Notes: generated from the sequence alone by a model not told the origin. A stretch of 64,000 nucleotides of DNA from Streptococcus panodentis (GCF_017884005.1 NZ_QFAY01000007.1:40824-104823); one strand, 5' to 3'; counted from the first letter of the stretch, positions 9,545 to 20,058 are shown. A program made the numbers and translations.

Positions 9545-11830
9545 ATGCGTTTTAATCAGTATAGTTATACAAAAGTCGATACAGAAAAAATGCGGAAAGA
9601 AATGGCTCTGCTGGGCTTTGAGCTGAAGCCGTCGCTTTCCCATAAAGAAAATCTGGAAAATTTTCTCCGCACCGTCTTTTTTACTTATAAAAATACAGAC
9701 TATCCGCTTCGGGCCTGGGCAGCCGATAAGGAGACGGACCTGCTGGACTTCTTCCGCTCTGACCGAGAACTGACCGCAGAAGTTTTCTACATGGTCGCCT
9801 TTCAGCTGCTGGAGTTTTCACCCTTTGTCGACTTTGAAGATGCCGAGCAGTTCCGGCAGGACACGGCCTTTCCGATTACTTACGGCAGTCTGCTGGAAAA
9901 CCTCTATCAGCTGCTTAGCACCCGCACCGCAAGCGGCAATCTGCTGGTCGATAAACTGGTCAGCCAAGGGCTGATTCCAGAGGACAACGCTTACCATTAC
10001 TTCAACGGCAAGAGCCTAGCGACCTTTTCCAGCCACGATGCCATCCGCGAGGTGGTCTATGTCGAATCACGCGTGGATACCGACCAGGACGGTCGGCCCG
10101 ATCTGATCAAAGTCAGCATTATCCGGCCCCGCTATGCCGGAACAATCCCAGCTGTGATGACAGCCTCTCCCTACCATCAGGGCACCAATGACCCCGCCAG
10201 CGACAAGGCCCTCCATAATATGAATGTCAATCTGTCCAAGAAAAACCCGAGGAAAATTGCCGTCCGCGATCCTGAGCTCAAAACTATCCAATCCGAGCAG
10301 GACTGGGAAGGAGAAGAGGCGGCGGAAGCCGAGGAAAAACTGGGCCATATCGGCACCTACACCCTCAATGACTATCTGCTGCCGCGCGGCTTTGCCAATC
10401 TCTACGTATCCGGTGTCGGCACCAAGGATTCAGAAGGGCTCATGACCAACGGCGATTACCAGCAGATTGAAGCTTATAAGAATGTCATTGACTGGCTCAA
10501 TGGCCGCTGCCGGGCTTTCACCGACCACACACGCCAGAGGACGATTAAAGCCGTCTGGTCCAATGGCAAAGCGGCGACGACCGGCATTTCCTACTTGGGC
10601 ACCATGTCCAACGGGCTGGCCACCACCGGCGTGGAAGGCCTGAAGGTCATCATTGCCGAAGCCGGCATTTCGTCTTGGTACAACTACTACCGCGAAAACG
10701 GGCTGGTGACCAGCCCCGGCGGCTATCCGGGCGAAGACTTTGAGTCCCTGACCGAGCTGACCTACTCCCGCAATCTGCGGGCCGGAGACTACCTCCGCCA
10801 CAATGCCGCCTATCAGGAAAGCTTAGAGCAGGAGCGCAGAGACTTGGACCGTGAAAGCGGGGACTACAATCAATTCTGGCATGATCGCAACTACCTTATC
10901 AACGCTGATAAGGTGAAGGCCGAGGTGGTCTTTACCCACGGTTCCCAGGACTGGAATGTCAAGCCCCTCCACGTCTATAGGATGTTTCATGCCCTGCCGG
11001 CTGGTCTCAAAAAACACCTCTTTTTCCATAACGGCGCCCATGTTTACATGAACAACTGGCAGTCTATCGACTTTCGTGAATCCATGAACGCCCTCCTGTC
11101 TAAAAAACTCCTGGGCTGCGAATCAGACTTCGAGCTGCCGCCGGTCATCTGGCAGGACAATAGCCAAGCCCAAAGCTGGCAGACGCTGGAAGATTTTGGT
11201 GGACAAGAGCAGAAACGCCAGTTCCAGCTGGGCCAAGACTGCCAAGTTATTCAAAACCAGTATCCAGAAGCAGACTATCAGCGCTTTGCCAAGAGTTACC
11301 AAACCTTTAAAACTGAGCTTTTTGAGGGAAAGGTCAACCAAATCACACTGGACTGGACCTTAGAAGACGATCTCCTCCTCAATGGAGCCAGCCAGCTGAC
11401 GCTCCGTCTCAAATCCAGCAGCGACAAGGGCTTGATTTCAGCTCAGCTTCTGGATGTCGGAGCTGCCAAGCGGCTGACGCCTCTTCCGACTGTCCTTGCT
11501 CCCAGAGTGATGGACAACGGCCGCTACTACATGCTGGACAATCTGGCTGAACTGCCCTTTACCGAAACACCCCACCGGGTCATCACCAAAGGCTTTCTCA
11601 ACCTGCAAAATCGGACAGACCTGCTGACGGTTGAAGAGGTCACTCCTGACCAATGGCTGGAATGCGCCTTTGACCTGCAGCCGACCATCTACCGGCTGAA
11701 AAAGGGAGACCAGCTCCGTCTGGTTCTCTATACCACTGACTTTGAGCATACCGTCCGCGACAAAACGGACTACCAGCTGACCGTTGACTTAGAAAAGTCC
11801 AGACTGGAATTGCCCCAGCAAATATGGTAG
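9545..11830 (+). CDS. pepX: X-prolyl dipeptidyl aminopeptidase PepX
   Basis: Cytosolic serine peptidase that removes X-Pro dipeptides from peptide N-termini, used for growth on proline-rich peptides. At 761 residues it has full family length. Visible parts are the helical N-terminal domain, the alpha/beta-hydrolase core with the nucleophile motif [11 protein letters not shown] near residue 354, the catalytic Asp region [11 protein letters not shown] near residue 462, the His in [13 protein letters not shown] near residue 494, and a C-terminal jelly-roll domain. GAGGG lies just upstream of the ATG. Confidence 0.97.
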   Translation: MRFNQYSYTKVDTEKMRKEMALLGFELKPSLSHKENLENFLRTVFFTYKNTDYPLRAWAADKETDLLDFFRSDRELTAEVFYMVAFQLLEFSPFVDFEDAEQFRQDTAFPITYGSLLENLYQLLSTRTASGNLLVDKLVSQGLIPEDNAYHYFNGKSLATFSSHDAIREVVYVESRVDTDQDGRPDLIKVSIIRPRYAGTIPAVMTASPYHQGTNDPASDKALHNMNVNLSKKNPRKIAVRDPELKTIQSEQDWEGEEAAEAEEKLGHIGTYTLNDYLLPRGFANLYVSGVGTKDSEGLMTNGDYQQIEAYKNVIDWLNGRCRAFTDHTRQRTIKAVWSNGKAATTGISYLGTMSNGLATTGVEGLKVIIAEAGISSWYNYYRENGLVTSPGGYPGEDFESLTELTYSRNLRAGDYLRHNAAYQESLEQERRDLDRESGDYNQFWHDRNYLINADKVKAEVVFTHGSQDWNVKPLHVYRMFHALPAGLKKHLFFHNGAHVYMNNWQSIDFRESMNALLSKKLLGCESDFELPPVIWQDNSQAQSWQTLEDFGGQEQKRQFQLGQDCQVIQNQYPEADYQRFAKSYQTFKTELFEGKVNQITLDWTLEDDLLLNGASQLTLRLKSSSDKGLISAQLLDVGAAKRLTPLPTVLAPRVMDNGRYYMLDNLAELPFTETPHRVITKGFLNLQNRTDLLTVEEVTPDQWLECAFDLQPTIYRLKKGDQLRLVLYTTDFEHTVRDKTDYQLTVDLEKSRLELPQQIW

Positions 11831-11868
11831 AATAGGTTGTTCAAGCAAACAATAAGGAGATTTTTACG

Positions 11869-12168
11869 ATGATGAACATGCAAAGCATGATGAAGCAGGC
11901 TCAAAAGCTTCAAAAGCAAATGGAAAAAGGTCAGGCAGAGCTGGCTGCAACTGAATTCACCGGCAAGTCTGCCCAAGATTTAGTCCTTGCCAAGCTGACT
12001 GGTGATAAGAAGGTGGTCAGTATTGATTTCAACCCAGCTGTCGTCGATCCTGAAGATCTGGAAACTCTATCAGAGATGACGGCTCAGGCTCTGAACCACG
12101 CACTGGCTCAGATTGATGAAGCGACTCAGAAAAAAATGGGCGCTTTCGCCGGCAAACTCCCTTTTTAA
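11869..12168 (+). CDS. ebfC: YbaB/EbfC family nucleoid-associated protein
   Basis: A 99-residue DNA-binding protein. Family features are [22 protein letters not shown] at the N-terminus, the central [20 protein letters not shown] segment and a C-terminal helix ending in a glycine-proline tail. YbaB/EbfC dimers coat DNA and often lie near recombination genes, but here the gene follows pepX by 38 bases and may share its transcript. AAGGAG precedes the paired ATGATG; either codon may start. Confidence 0.93.
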   Translation: MMNMQSMMKQAQKLQKQMEKGQAELAATEFTGKSAQDLVLAKLTGDKKVVSIDFNPAVVDPEDLETLSEMTAQALNHALAQIDEATQKKMGAFAGKLPF

Positions 12169-12176
12169 TCCAATTC

Positions 12177-12206
12177 AAAAGAGACTGGGATTTCTCAGTC
12201 TCTTTT
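12177..12206 (+). terminator. Terminator of the pepX-ebfC unit
   Basis: AAAAGAGACTG pairs with CAGTCTCTTTT across the loop GGATTT..., ending in a T run. It begins 9 bases after the ebfC stop. Confidence 0.9.
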
Positions 12207-12447
12207 ATAGTCTTTTCCTTTGCTTTTAGCAGTGGCGGTGGGACAGTTTCAGCCTATCGCTTAACGTACAGGACGATAGGGCAGCGAGCTGTTCAAAATC
12301 CACAACTTTTCTACCTCATTATCTCGTTTCTAGGTTCGGGCTGAACGAAAGCTGGGAACTGCGTTCCCTTTATCTCCAGCCTCCAACAGTCCTTATGGAC
12401 TGTTGGAGCAAGGCGAGTTGACAAAGTCATAAAAGATAAGCTAAATG
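12206..12447 (+). repeat. MITE-like dispersed repeat, copy A
   Basis: A non-coding segment of about 240 bases that begins TATAGTCTTTT and ends AAAGATAAGCTAAATG. A related copy with the same ends lies at 60765-60992, and a third start at 63896. The end, reverse-complemented, resembles the beginning (TTTAGTTT..TTTTA), giving imperfect terminal inverted repeats of about 16 bases. Inside is a perfect 12-base stem, CTCCAACAGTCC/GGACTGTTGGAG, also seen in the tandem repeats at 47761. No open frame of note. Confidence 0.65.
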
Positions 12448-12455
12448 GCGATATC

Positions 12456-14210
12456 TTATGAAAAATTCAGCAGATCCGCCGCTTTATTCATGAGCAGAAC
12501 GGTGTACTTGGGGTTGTTCTGCAGCTCTTTGATGGAGGTCTGGACCAGCTCCAGATTATCCGTAATCATACCGTCCACTCCCAGACGGAAGGATTTGGCA
12601 ATACTGTCCTCATCATTGATTGTCCAGTCGTAGAGCAGCTTATCTGTCGTCCACAGCTTATTGACAAAATTTTCATCCAGCGTAGAGTATTCCATGGTAT
12701 AGCCGGAAGCCTTGGTTCTGGGGAAAATGGTGTTGTAAGGCAGGATAAAGAAGGTCGGTATCGCCGCATCATAGGTAACCGTCTTATCAATTACCCGGTA
12801 ATCCAGCGACTGAATCTGGTGGCCGTAAATCTTGATATTGGCTGCATAAAGCTTCAAGAAACGATCCATCATATCCGCCGAATCAAGCTTACTGGTCTTG
12901 ATCTCAATCAGAAGCCGCTGCCCCAGCTGATTGGCCCGCTTCAGATAAGCATCAAAGCTGGAAATCTTGGCTGTATGGCCGTTTTCGGAAATATCCAGAG
13001 ACGTCAGCTCCTCCAAGGTCAGCTCCTGAGGCCGAGCATTGACTCCGGCCAAGGCCTGCAGATTAGCATCGTGCATCATGACAAACTGACCGTCCGCTGT
13101 TTCCTGAACATCCATTTCAATATAATCCGGCTTGAGCAGGGCCGTTTTTTCCAGCGATTCTACCGTATTTTGGACTCCATTGGCCTGCGAAACCCCACGG
13201 TGGGAAATGGTGACAGGAATGGTTTCCAGCGGAAAATTAATATAGAAAAAACCTTCCACAGCAAAAATGGCACCGGTCGTCAGCAGGACAAACCAACGCA
13301 TGAGAGGCAGGCCTTTTCGGTGCCTGTATTCAGATAGGCTGCTGTCGGTCAGAAAGGCTGCAAATTTGATCAAAAAGTAAGCCAGCATGATATAATAAGC
13401 CAGTTTAATCAGGACATAGTTGACCAGAGCGCTGGCAAAAGCAATGCTATTGGACTGACTATCCATATACTGCTGCAGCAGCAGAATGGGCAGGCTGATG
13501 AGAGTGAAGAGAAGGAAACTCTTGATCAGCAGCCAAGCAAGTTTCCAGGTATAGTACATCACGCGCTTCTTCGTTTTCCCCAAACTATAGCGCAAGGCGT
13601 CACGCAGGCCAGCATGCTCAAAAAAGAGCTTGGGCAGGGCAAACATGAGGCGGACCGCTGCCACAAAGAGCAGAAAAATCAGCCCGTAAATCAGCCACTT
13701 CATCCAGACCTCTGTCTTGAGATAGGTCACGATAAATTCTGGGATTAAAAGTTTGTTCAGATAATAAATCTTCAAAATCTGACGCAGGAAAGGGAAGAGA
13801 AAGCCCGTATAGAGTGCGATAAAGACCACCTTTCCGGGCCGGGCATAGCGGATCAAGGACCAGCTGTCCCGCAGCGTTTTTCCCAGAAACTGAAAGACAC
13901 TGCGCTCCTGCTTATCCAAGAGATTGCGAAGCCCCAGAAAAATCAGCCCAATCTGAAAGTAGGCAGTAAACAGATTGGCGGCAAACAGGCTGACGAAGCC
14001 CAGCGTGACCAGCCAGTTAGAGGTCAGGACTCTGACGGCATTATTGTAAGAGAAAAAGAGATAGCCAGTCTGTCGGAGCAGCCCTTCAGCTGCAAACGAA
14101 TTAACGGGCACCCAGACAGACTCCATGAACATGAAAACCATGAAAAAGAGCACCAATATTTTGTCAAGGTTGCGGTACAACCTCAGAATTCCCAGTCTTT
14201 GTGATGTCAT
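12456..14210 (-). CDS. Membrane-anchored glycerophosphodiester phosphodiesterase
   Basis: 584 residues. The N-terminal 320 residues hold about six to eight membrane helices of the kind fused to GDPD enzymes, and the C-terminal 260 residues form the catalytic TIM barrel. Active-site signatures are ISHRGVSQANGVQNT near residue 336 (the HR pair), YIEMDVQET (E and D metal ligands) and MMHDANL (HD). Such enzymes hydrolyse glycerophosphodiesters or the polyglycerolphosphate of lipoteichoic acid at the membrane; which substrate applies here is unknown. It overlaps the preceding ydcF-type gene by four bases (ATGA), so the two are co-translated. Confidence 0.9.
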   Translation of the reverse strand: MTSQRLGILRLYRNLDKILVLFFMVFMFMESVWVPVNSFAAEGLLRQTGYLFFSYNNAVRVLTSNWLVTLGFVSLFAANLFTAYFQIGLIFLGLRNLLDKQERSVFQFLGKTLRDSWSLIRYARPGKVVFIALYTGFLFPFLRQILKIYYLNKLLIPEFIVTYLKTEVWMKWLIYGLIFLLFVAAVRLMFALPKLFFEHAGLRDALRYSLGKTKKRVMYYTWKLAWLLIKSFLLFTLISLPILLLQQYMDSQSNSIAFASALVNYVLIKLAYYIMLAYFLIKFAAFLTDSSLSEYRHRKGLPLMRWFVLLTTGAIFAVEGFFYINFPLETIPVTISHRGVSQANGVQNTVESLEKTALLKPDYIEMDVQETADGQFVMMHDANLQALAGVNARPQELTLEELTSLDISENGHTAKISSFDAYLKRANQLGQRLLIEIKTSKLDSADMMDRFLKLYAANIKIYGHQIQSLDYRVIDKTVTYDAAIPTFFILPYNTIFPRTKASGYTMEYSTLDENFVNKLWTTDKLLYDWTINDEDSIAKSFRLGVDGMITDNLELVQTSIKELQNNPKYTVLLMNKAADLLNFS

Positions 14211-15019
14211 TGTATTCCTTTATTTTCTTTGGAAGCATAGAGAGGATCGGCCTTTCTGATCAGCCCGCCGTATGTCTCTGTGAGCTCAGCAAATGCCTGC
14301 TCTACGGCCGCCGGTATAGTCACATGGACCAGATAATTCTTGCCGCGGGGACCGTAGCCATTCTTGTCATCCCGCAGACGGGGAATTTCTCCCATGAGCA
14401 GGCTGATATAACGCTCCAATTCCCACATGCCGCGAATCTCCTGAGCAAAGACCAGCTGCTGCCCCTCTGTCACCGTCTGGGCCCTATAGGCAGCATAGTT
14501 GATGATGACGGTATCCGCCCTTGCATGCTTTCGCAGCGTTGCTTCCATGCGGGCCTGCATCGTCGCATCCTGACAGAGAATGATGGACCGGCAGTCAATG
14601 CTTTTCTTTTCCAACAGTTCCAGAAGATAGGTGATATTATTGCCGCAGTTGGTGGACTGGCATTCCAGATAATCCGCTGCTGCATGGTGCTTTTCCTTGA
14701 GATAGGCTGCAAAAATCTCGGCTTCAGACAGACCTCTGACGACAAGCCGGGGAAGCTCCGCTGCTGCTTTCTGCCGCAGCCCGTCGGTCGTATGTCCTGC
14801 TCCGCCGACGATGATATAAGTCCTGGCCACTTCAGCCCTGATAGCAGCTGCCAGCACATCTCCGCCGGCCAGGACACTGCCGCCGAAAAGCACAAAGACA
14901 TCCGCCTGAGCAAAGCCATATGTGTCCTGCAGGGCCGACTGACTGAGCTCCGGCAGATCCCTGCGGCCGCAGAATTGGCCCAGAAGATTAATATTCGCCG
15001 CAATCCGTTCTTTCTTCAT
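14207..15019 (-). CDS. YdcF family protein (DUF218, ElyC/SanA-like fold)
   Basis: 270 residues, no membrane segment. The DUF218 pattern is visible: ADVFVLFGGSVLAGGDVLAAAI near residue 35, ARTYIIVGGAGHTTDGLR near residue 66, a STNCGNNITY segment near residue 122 and ILCQDATMQARM near residue 146. DUF218 proteins bind nucleotide- or polyprenol-linked ligands, but the cytosolic YdcF group has no settled function. Coupling to the downstream membrane phosphodiesterase suggests a shared role in envelope phosphate or lipid carrier metabolism; this is inference. Confidence 0.8.
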   Translation of the reverse strand: MKKERIAANINLLGQFCGRRDLPELSQSALQDTYGFAQADVFVLFGGSVLAGGDVLAAAIRAEVARTYIIVGGAGHTTDGLRQKAAAELPRLVVRGLSEAEIFAAYLKEKHHAAADYLECQSTNCGNNITYLLELLEKKSIDCRSIILCQDATMQARMEATLRKHARADTVIINYAAYRAQTVTEGQQLVFAQEIRGMWELERYISLLMGEIPRLRDDKNGYGPRGKNYLVHVTIPAAVEQAFAELTETYGGLIRKADPLYASKENKGIQ

Positions 15020-15035
15020 TTCTTTACCTACAAAT

Positions 15036-15066
15036 AAATCTCAGCTGCCTTATCAACTGAGATTTT
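15036..15066. terminator. Hairpin between rocS and the ydcF-type gene
   Basis: AAATCTCAG pairs with CTGAGATTT around a 12-base loop, with T-rich sequence on both sides. It sits just after the rocS stop, so it probably reduces read-through into the next two genes. Confidence 0.65.
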
Positions 15067-15068
15067 CT

Positions 15069-15563
15069 TTATTTACCAAATAAACGTGCCCAAAAGCCTT
15101 TGCTTTCCTGCTCCTGCACCTTTTCTTTGGCTTCGTCCAATTCCAACAGCAGGGTTTCACGCTCATTCATGGCCTTGGCTGTCAGCTGCTGCTGCTGGTC
15201 CAGCTGCTTGTCCTTCTCCGCAATCTGCACATCCTTGATGCGCAGCTGCTCATCTTTCTTAGCCAGCTGACTGTCCTTGGACTTCAGCTGCTCATAGAGA
15301 CGGACAATTTCTGCATTTTTCTCGTCCACCAAGATTTCCATCAGCTCCCGCTGCTTGACATCTTCGCTGACCGGCTCATCTTCAAAAATGGTTTTTTTAT
15401 AAATCTCTTCCAGCTTAATCAAACCGCTGCGGGTCACAACCGTTACGCCTTTTTCATTTTTCTGCGTATCTTCTTCCGGCAGGGCCTTGACACGGTTGTT
15501 AATCGCCTGACGGCTGACACCGAGAATCTCGGCCAGCTCACTGACTGTCTTTTCTATTGCCAT
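15069..15563 (-). CDS. rocS: RocS-like chromosome segregation protein (DUF536)
   Basis: 164 residues in three parts: an N-terminal helix-turn-helix (TVSELAEILGVSRQAINNRVK, residues 6-26 approximately), a long coiled coil (residues 70-150, rich in repeated KDEQLRIKD-type heptads) and a short C-terminal amphipathic tail KGFWARLFGK. This matches pneumococcal RocS, which links the nucleoid to the membrane through the tail and works with ParB and the capsule kinase system in chromosome segregation. The domain is also known from theta-plasmid accessory proteins. It has its own promoter and is followed by a hairpin. Confidence 0.9.
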   Translation of the reverse strand: MAIEKTVSELAEILGVSRQAINNRVKALPEEDTQKNEKGVTVVTRSGLIKLEEIYKKTIFEDEPVSEDVKQRELMEILVDEKNAEIVRLYEQLKSKDSQLAKKDEQLRIKDVQIAEKDKQLDQQQQLTAKAMNERETLLLELDEAKEKVQEQESKGFWARLFGK

Positions 15564-15601
15564 AATTTCCTCGAAAACTTTTTCTAGTTATAGATAAATA
15601 A

Positions 15602-15630
15602 ATCTTATCATATCAAGCCTTGACTGTCAA
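15602..15630 (-). promoter_or_regulatory. Promoter of rocS
   Basis: On the minus strand TTGACA (15625-15630), a 17-base spacer and TAAGAT (15602-15607), with a TG one base before the -10. About 40 bases separate it from the rocS start. Confidence 0.8.
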
Positions 15631-15677
15631 ATTTTCCTTGTTTTTCAAGGATTTGGCCACTGCGGCTCTCTTTTTTA

Positions 15678-15686
15678 TGGTACAAT
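15678..15686 (+). promoter_or_regulatory. Extended -10 promoter upstream of the flavoprotein gene
   Basis: TGG-TACAAT, an extended -10 element without a good -35. If used, it gives a leader of about 320 bases before the start at 16014. Confidence 0.5.
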
Positions 15687-17189
<1,503 letters not shown>

Positions 17190-17204
17190 AAAAGAGAGGG
17201 CAAA

Positions 17205-17729
17205 ATGGAATATATTATCTTACTGCGCGGGGTCACCCCAAGCGGAAAAAACGCCATCCCGAAAATGGCTTATCTAGTTGAAATTTTAACAGAAGCTGGC
17301 TTTGAAAAAGTCAGAACCTATATCCAAAGCGGCAATATTTTACTTGACAGCCCACTTCCAGTAGAAGAGATCCGACATCTTGTCCATCGCCTCATCAAAG
17401 ACCAAATTGGAGCTGATTTGAAAATGGTTATCAAAACCAAGAGGGACCTTGAAAAAATGGCTGACGAAAATCCTTTCATAGAAAAACATTACCTTTATGA
17501 CCGTGTGCACGTTATTTTATATCAAAATTCCATTCAAAACCTGCCTTTGGAAAAACTCCTGCCGGATTATGGAGGAGAAGAGATTTGCATCGGCCATCAC
17601 TGCCTCTACCTCTATCTTCCCCGAACTGCAAAACGCAAAAAGCTGAACACCAACTATCTTGAGAAACTCTTTGGCGTGGATTTGACCATGCGAAAATTAA
17701 AGGTCATCGAGAAGCTCTTGTCTAAGTAA
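17205..17729 (+). CDS. DUF1697 family protein
   Basis: 174 residues. The N-terminus MEYIILLRGVTPSGKNAIPKM and the following YIQSGNILLDS and LEKLFGVDLTMR near the end are typical of DUF1697, a small globular family of unknown function. It follows the flavoprotein by 15 bases and precedes the broken Nudix gene by 20 bases, so the three are probably cotranscribed. Confidence 0.88.
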   Translation: MEYIILLRGVTPSGKNAIPKMAYLVEILTEAGFEKVRTYIQSGNILLDSPLPVEEIRHLVHRLIKDQIGADLKMVIKTKRDLEKMADENPFIEKHYLYDRVHVILYQNSIQNLPLEKLLPDYGGEEICIGHHCLYLYLPRTAKRKKLNTNYLEKLFGVDLTMRKLKVIEKLLSK

Positions 17730-17749
17730 TATCACGATTAAGGAGAAAA

Positions 17750-18204
17750 ATGAAACGACTGGAAAAGGCAGAATTTGTCAACATGTGCATGATCTATGAC
17801 GGAGAAAAAGTTCTCGTCCAAGATCGAGTGAAACCGGACTGGCCCGGCATTACCTTCCCTGGCGGCACGTGGAGCGCGGCGAGTCTTTTACAGATGCGGT
17901 TATCAGAGAAGTCAAAGAAGAAACGGGACTGACCATCTTCAAACCTCAGCTGTGCGGGATCAAAGACTGGTATGATGACAAGGGGGTTCGCTATGTCGTC
18001 CTGCTCTATAAAACAACGCACTATTCTGGCATCCTGCGGTCATCAGACGAAGGAAAGGTCTGGTGGGAAAGGTTTGAAAATCTTTCCAATTTAAAACTAG
18101 CTACCAATGATATGTCTGATATGCTGCGTGTCTTTTTGGAAGAAGATTTAAGTGAATTCTTCTACTACAAAGACGGCGACGACTGGAAGTATGATTTGAA
18201 ATAA
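17750..18204 (+). pseudogene. Nudix hydrolase (MutT/8-oxo-dGTP type), frameshifted
   Basis: Two overlapping frames make up one Nudix protein. The first (from 17750) reads MKRLEKAEFVNMCMIYDG to DWPGITFPGG, the second continues from about 17869 with ERGESFTDAVIREVKEETG to the stop at 18204. The break is at GGCGGCACGTGG (17861-17872): adding one C (GGCGGCCACGTGG) restores GGHVERGE and a perfect Nudix box GX5EX7REVXEEXGL. So one base is missing within the catalytic motif. The rest is undamaged, so this is either a recent inactivation or a sequencing error. It is the last gene before the terminator. Confidence 0.88.
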
Positions 18205-18205
18205 T

Positions 18206-18239
18206 ACAAAACCGGCGAGCAAATCTCCGCCGGTTTTGT
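18206..18239. terminator. Bidirectional terminator, Nudix gene / merR
   Basis: AAAACCGGCG pairs perfectly with CGCCGGTTTT around a 10-base loop; T runs follow on both strands. It serves the convergent Nudix and MerR genes. Confidence 0.92.
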
Positions 18240-18979
18240 TATTCTCCTTGCTTCTGCACATAAACCGCAATCACATCTGCTGTATACCGGGCTGTTCCGG
18301 CACCGAATTGGTCAATGTTCTCTTTAAACTCAGGATTGGCCGCATAGCCACGGCCGATTTGCGCAAAAATCTCCAGCGAGCAGTCAAAGCTATAGCGGCG
18401 AATCGTCTGCAGGAGCTGGGCTGCCTGCTCCTGATTGGTCTCGGCAGCTGCCGGCAGGCCTTGCTGCAGATTATTTGCCAGATTCCGAAAAATCCGATTA
18501 AAAGCTGCTGTCACCTGCTCCTCTTGGCCTGCTTGTCTGCCGATAGCTTCATCCACAACAGCCTGCCCATATTTTTCCACAGCTTGGTCATGATAGCTTC
18601 GATGAGCTTCATAAGTAAAGCCAGCAAATTTTTCTTCTGTTGTTATCTTTCTTTCCCCTTTTTGAGCTTGAATCGTTTTTCGCAAAGTGGAAATCAAGAT
18701 ATCCAACCGTTCCTTTTCCTGCTCCAAAGACTGCAGCTGTCTCAGCAGGTGCGGCAATAAGTCCTGCCCTTCTTGAGCAAGCAGCTCTGCTATTTCCTTT
18801 AAAGGAAATCCAAGATATTTATAAAATAAAATAATCTGCAGGCGCTCTAAATCGGCTTCGCTGTATAGGCGATAGCCATTTTCTGACTTGAGCGGGCTCA
18901 GAAGCCCAAGCTTATCATAGTGGTGCAGGGTCTTGACAGAGACACCTGACAGCTGGGCTGCTTCTTTGATATAGTACAT
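18239..18979 (-). CDS. MerR family regulator, TipA-like with ligand-binding domain
   Basis: 246 residues. Residues 1-70 are a MerR winged helix (YYIKEAAQLSGVSVKTLHHYDKLGLL). A dimerisation coiled coil spans about 75-110, and residues 115-246 match the TipAS domain (YEAHRSYHDQAVEKYG..., ending FGAGTARYTADVIAVYVQ). TipA proteins bind thiopeptide antibiotics or other drugs and activate their own promoter. The gene's own upstream DNA has the 19-base spacer and dyad expected for that. No obvious efflux gene is adjacent: downstream is a terminator and upstream a methyltransferase that reads the same way. Confidence 0.9.
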   Translation of the reverse strand: MYYIKEAAQLSGVSVKTLHHYDKLGLLSPLKSENGYRLYSEADLERLQIILFYKYLGFPLKEIAELLAQEGQDLLPHLLRQLQSLEQEKERLDILISTLRKTIQAQKGERKITTEEKFAGFTYEAHRSYHDQAVEKYGQAVVDEAIGRQAGQEEQVTAAFNRIFRNLANNLQQGLPAAAETNQEQAAQLLQTIRRYSFDCSLEIFAQIGRGYAANPEFKENIDQFGAGTARYTADVIAVYVQKQGE

Positions 18980-18998
18980 TCGACCTCCTTGTCCATCT

Positions 18999-19029
18999 AG
19001 TATAGACCCTGACCTAAGGGGAGGGTCAA
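18999..19029 (-). promoter_or_regulatory. MerR-type promoter and operator of the tipA-like gene
   Basis: On the minus strand TTGACC (19024-19029) and TATACT (18999-19004) are separated by exactly 19 bases. The dyad GACCCT (19005-19010) / AGGGTC (19022-19027) fills the spacer. A long spacer with a central dyad is the hallmark of MerR-activated promoters. It lies 20 bases upstream of the regulator, so autoregulation is very likely. Confidence 0.88.
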
Positions 19030-19049
19030 GTTTTTGGGAATATTGTCAA

Positions 19050-19076
19050 AGCCGCCTTAGGGCTGCTAAAGCGGCT
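19050..19076 (-). terminator. Hairpin after the methyltransferase gene
   Basis: AGCCGCTTTAG pairs with CTAAGGCGGCT (one G-U pair) around CAGCC on the minus strand; the T run is short. Directly follows the methyltransferase stop and separates it from the tipA-like promoter. Confidence 0.6.
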
Positions 19077-19081
19077 GAGAC

Positions 19082-19828
19082 TTATTTGCGGGATGCCATA
19101 GCAATAAAGCCCAGCTTCTCCTGATTTTTCTTAAACATCTTAAACATCTTGACAAACTGCGGGCGATTCTCTTTCTTGAGGGCATTGCGGATGATTTTCA
19201 GAGTTCCGCCCAGCCCCTCGTCATAAATCATGCCGCGCGGGCTCATAAGGGTCATGTTGCCGACGAAGGTTTCCACCTGATCAAACTTGTGCGAACGGGC
19301 CAGCTGGATCCAGGAACCTTCCGTCAGCGGACCGACATTGACATTGATGGCCCGGGACAGCTCCTCCCGCACCGCCTCATCCTTTTGCTTGAGCATGACA
19401 TCATGGGTCAGAAGGACACCGCCAGGCTTGAGCACCCGATAGTATTCATCCAGGCACTTATTCTTTCCCTTTTCACTCTGCATGGTCAGCATCGCTTCAT
19501 TGATGACAATGTCAAAGCTGCTGTCCTCATAGGGCAGCTTCATGGCATTGGCCTGCTCAAAGGTCACCAGCTCGCCGACTCCGGCCTTGTCCCCATTGAC
19601 CCGCGCCTGATTGAGAGCCGCCTTGTCCAGATCAACCGCCGTAATCCGGCAGCCGTACTTTTTAGCCAGTTCAATCGTGGTGGTCCCCATATTGCAGGCA
19701 ACTTCCAGCACTTTCTTATCACTGGAAAACTGTCCCTGCTCAATCAGCCAGTCTGTTGCTTTCCTGCCTCCGGGACGGAGCCGTTTTTTTCCCAATTTTG
19801 CGAGAAATGTATGTCCTGCTTCTGCCAT
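19082..19828 (-). CDS. Class I SAM-dependent methyltransferase
   Basis: 248 residues with the Rossmann methyltransferase motifs: I, VLEVACNMGTTTIELA near residue 40; acidic end of strand 2, ITAVDLD near residue 61; motif II/III, FDIVINEAML near residue 105; and YYRVLKPGGVLLTHDV near residue 130. The substrate cannot be told. The start has GGAGG seven bases upstream. Shares direction with the tipA-like gene but a hairpin and a separate promoter lie between. Confidence 0.85.
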   Translation of the reverse strand: MAEAGHTFLAKLGKKRLRPGGRKATDWLIEQGQFSSDKKVLEVACNMGTTTIELAKKYGCRITAVDLDKAALNQARVNGDKAGVGELVTFEQANAMKLPYEDSSFDIVINEAMLTMQSEKGKNKCLDEYYRVLKPGGVLLTHDVMLKQKDEAVREELSRAINVNVGPLTEGSWIQLARSHKFDQVETFVGNMTLMSPRGMIYDEGLGGTLKIIRNALKKENRPQFVKMFKMFKKNQEKLGFIAMASRK

Positions 19829-19991
19829 TTTTTCACCTCCGAGATGTAGATAATTCTATTATACCACAAATTCTTATATTTTCAGATAATTCTTAGAAAA
19901 CAACAAACAGGCAGTGGGACAGGAAGCGGGAAAGAACTCCAAACAAATAACAAGGGTTTGTCTTCCCGATTTTTATACGATATTTTCAAAC

Positions 19992-20050
19992 GATACACCC
20001 CCTCTGCGGGTGAGGACGGAGCCATCATGGAAGTCTGTCCCGGCCTCGTC
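19992..20050 (-). repeat. Dispersed repeat, second family
   Basis: Read on the minus strand this segment (GAGGCCGGGACAGACTTCCATGATGGCT...) matches 63924-63978 on the plus strand over about 55 bases with about ten differences. Both lie in intergenic DNA. The surrounding gap (19829-20058) has no supported gene. Confidence 0.6.
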
Positions 20051-20058
20051 AGCAGATG

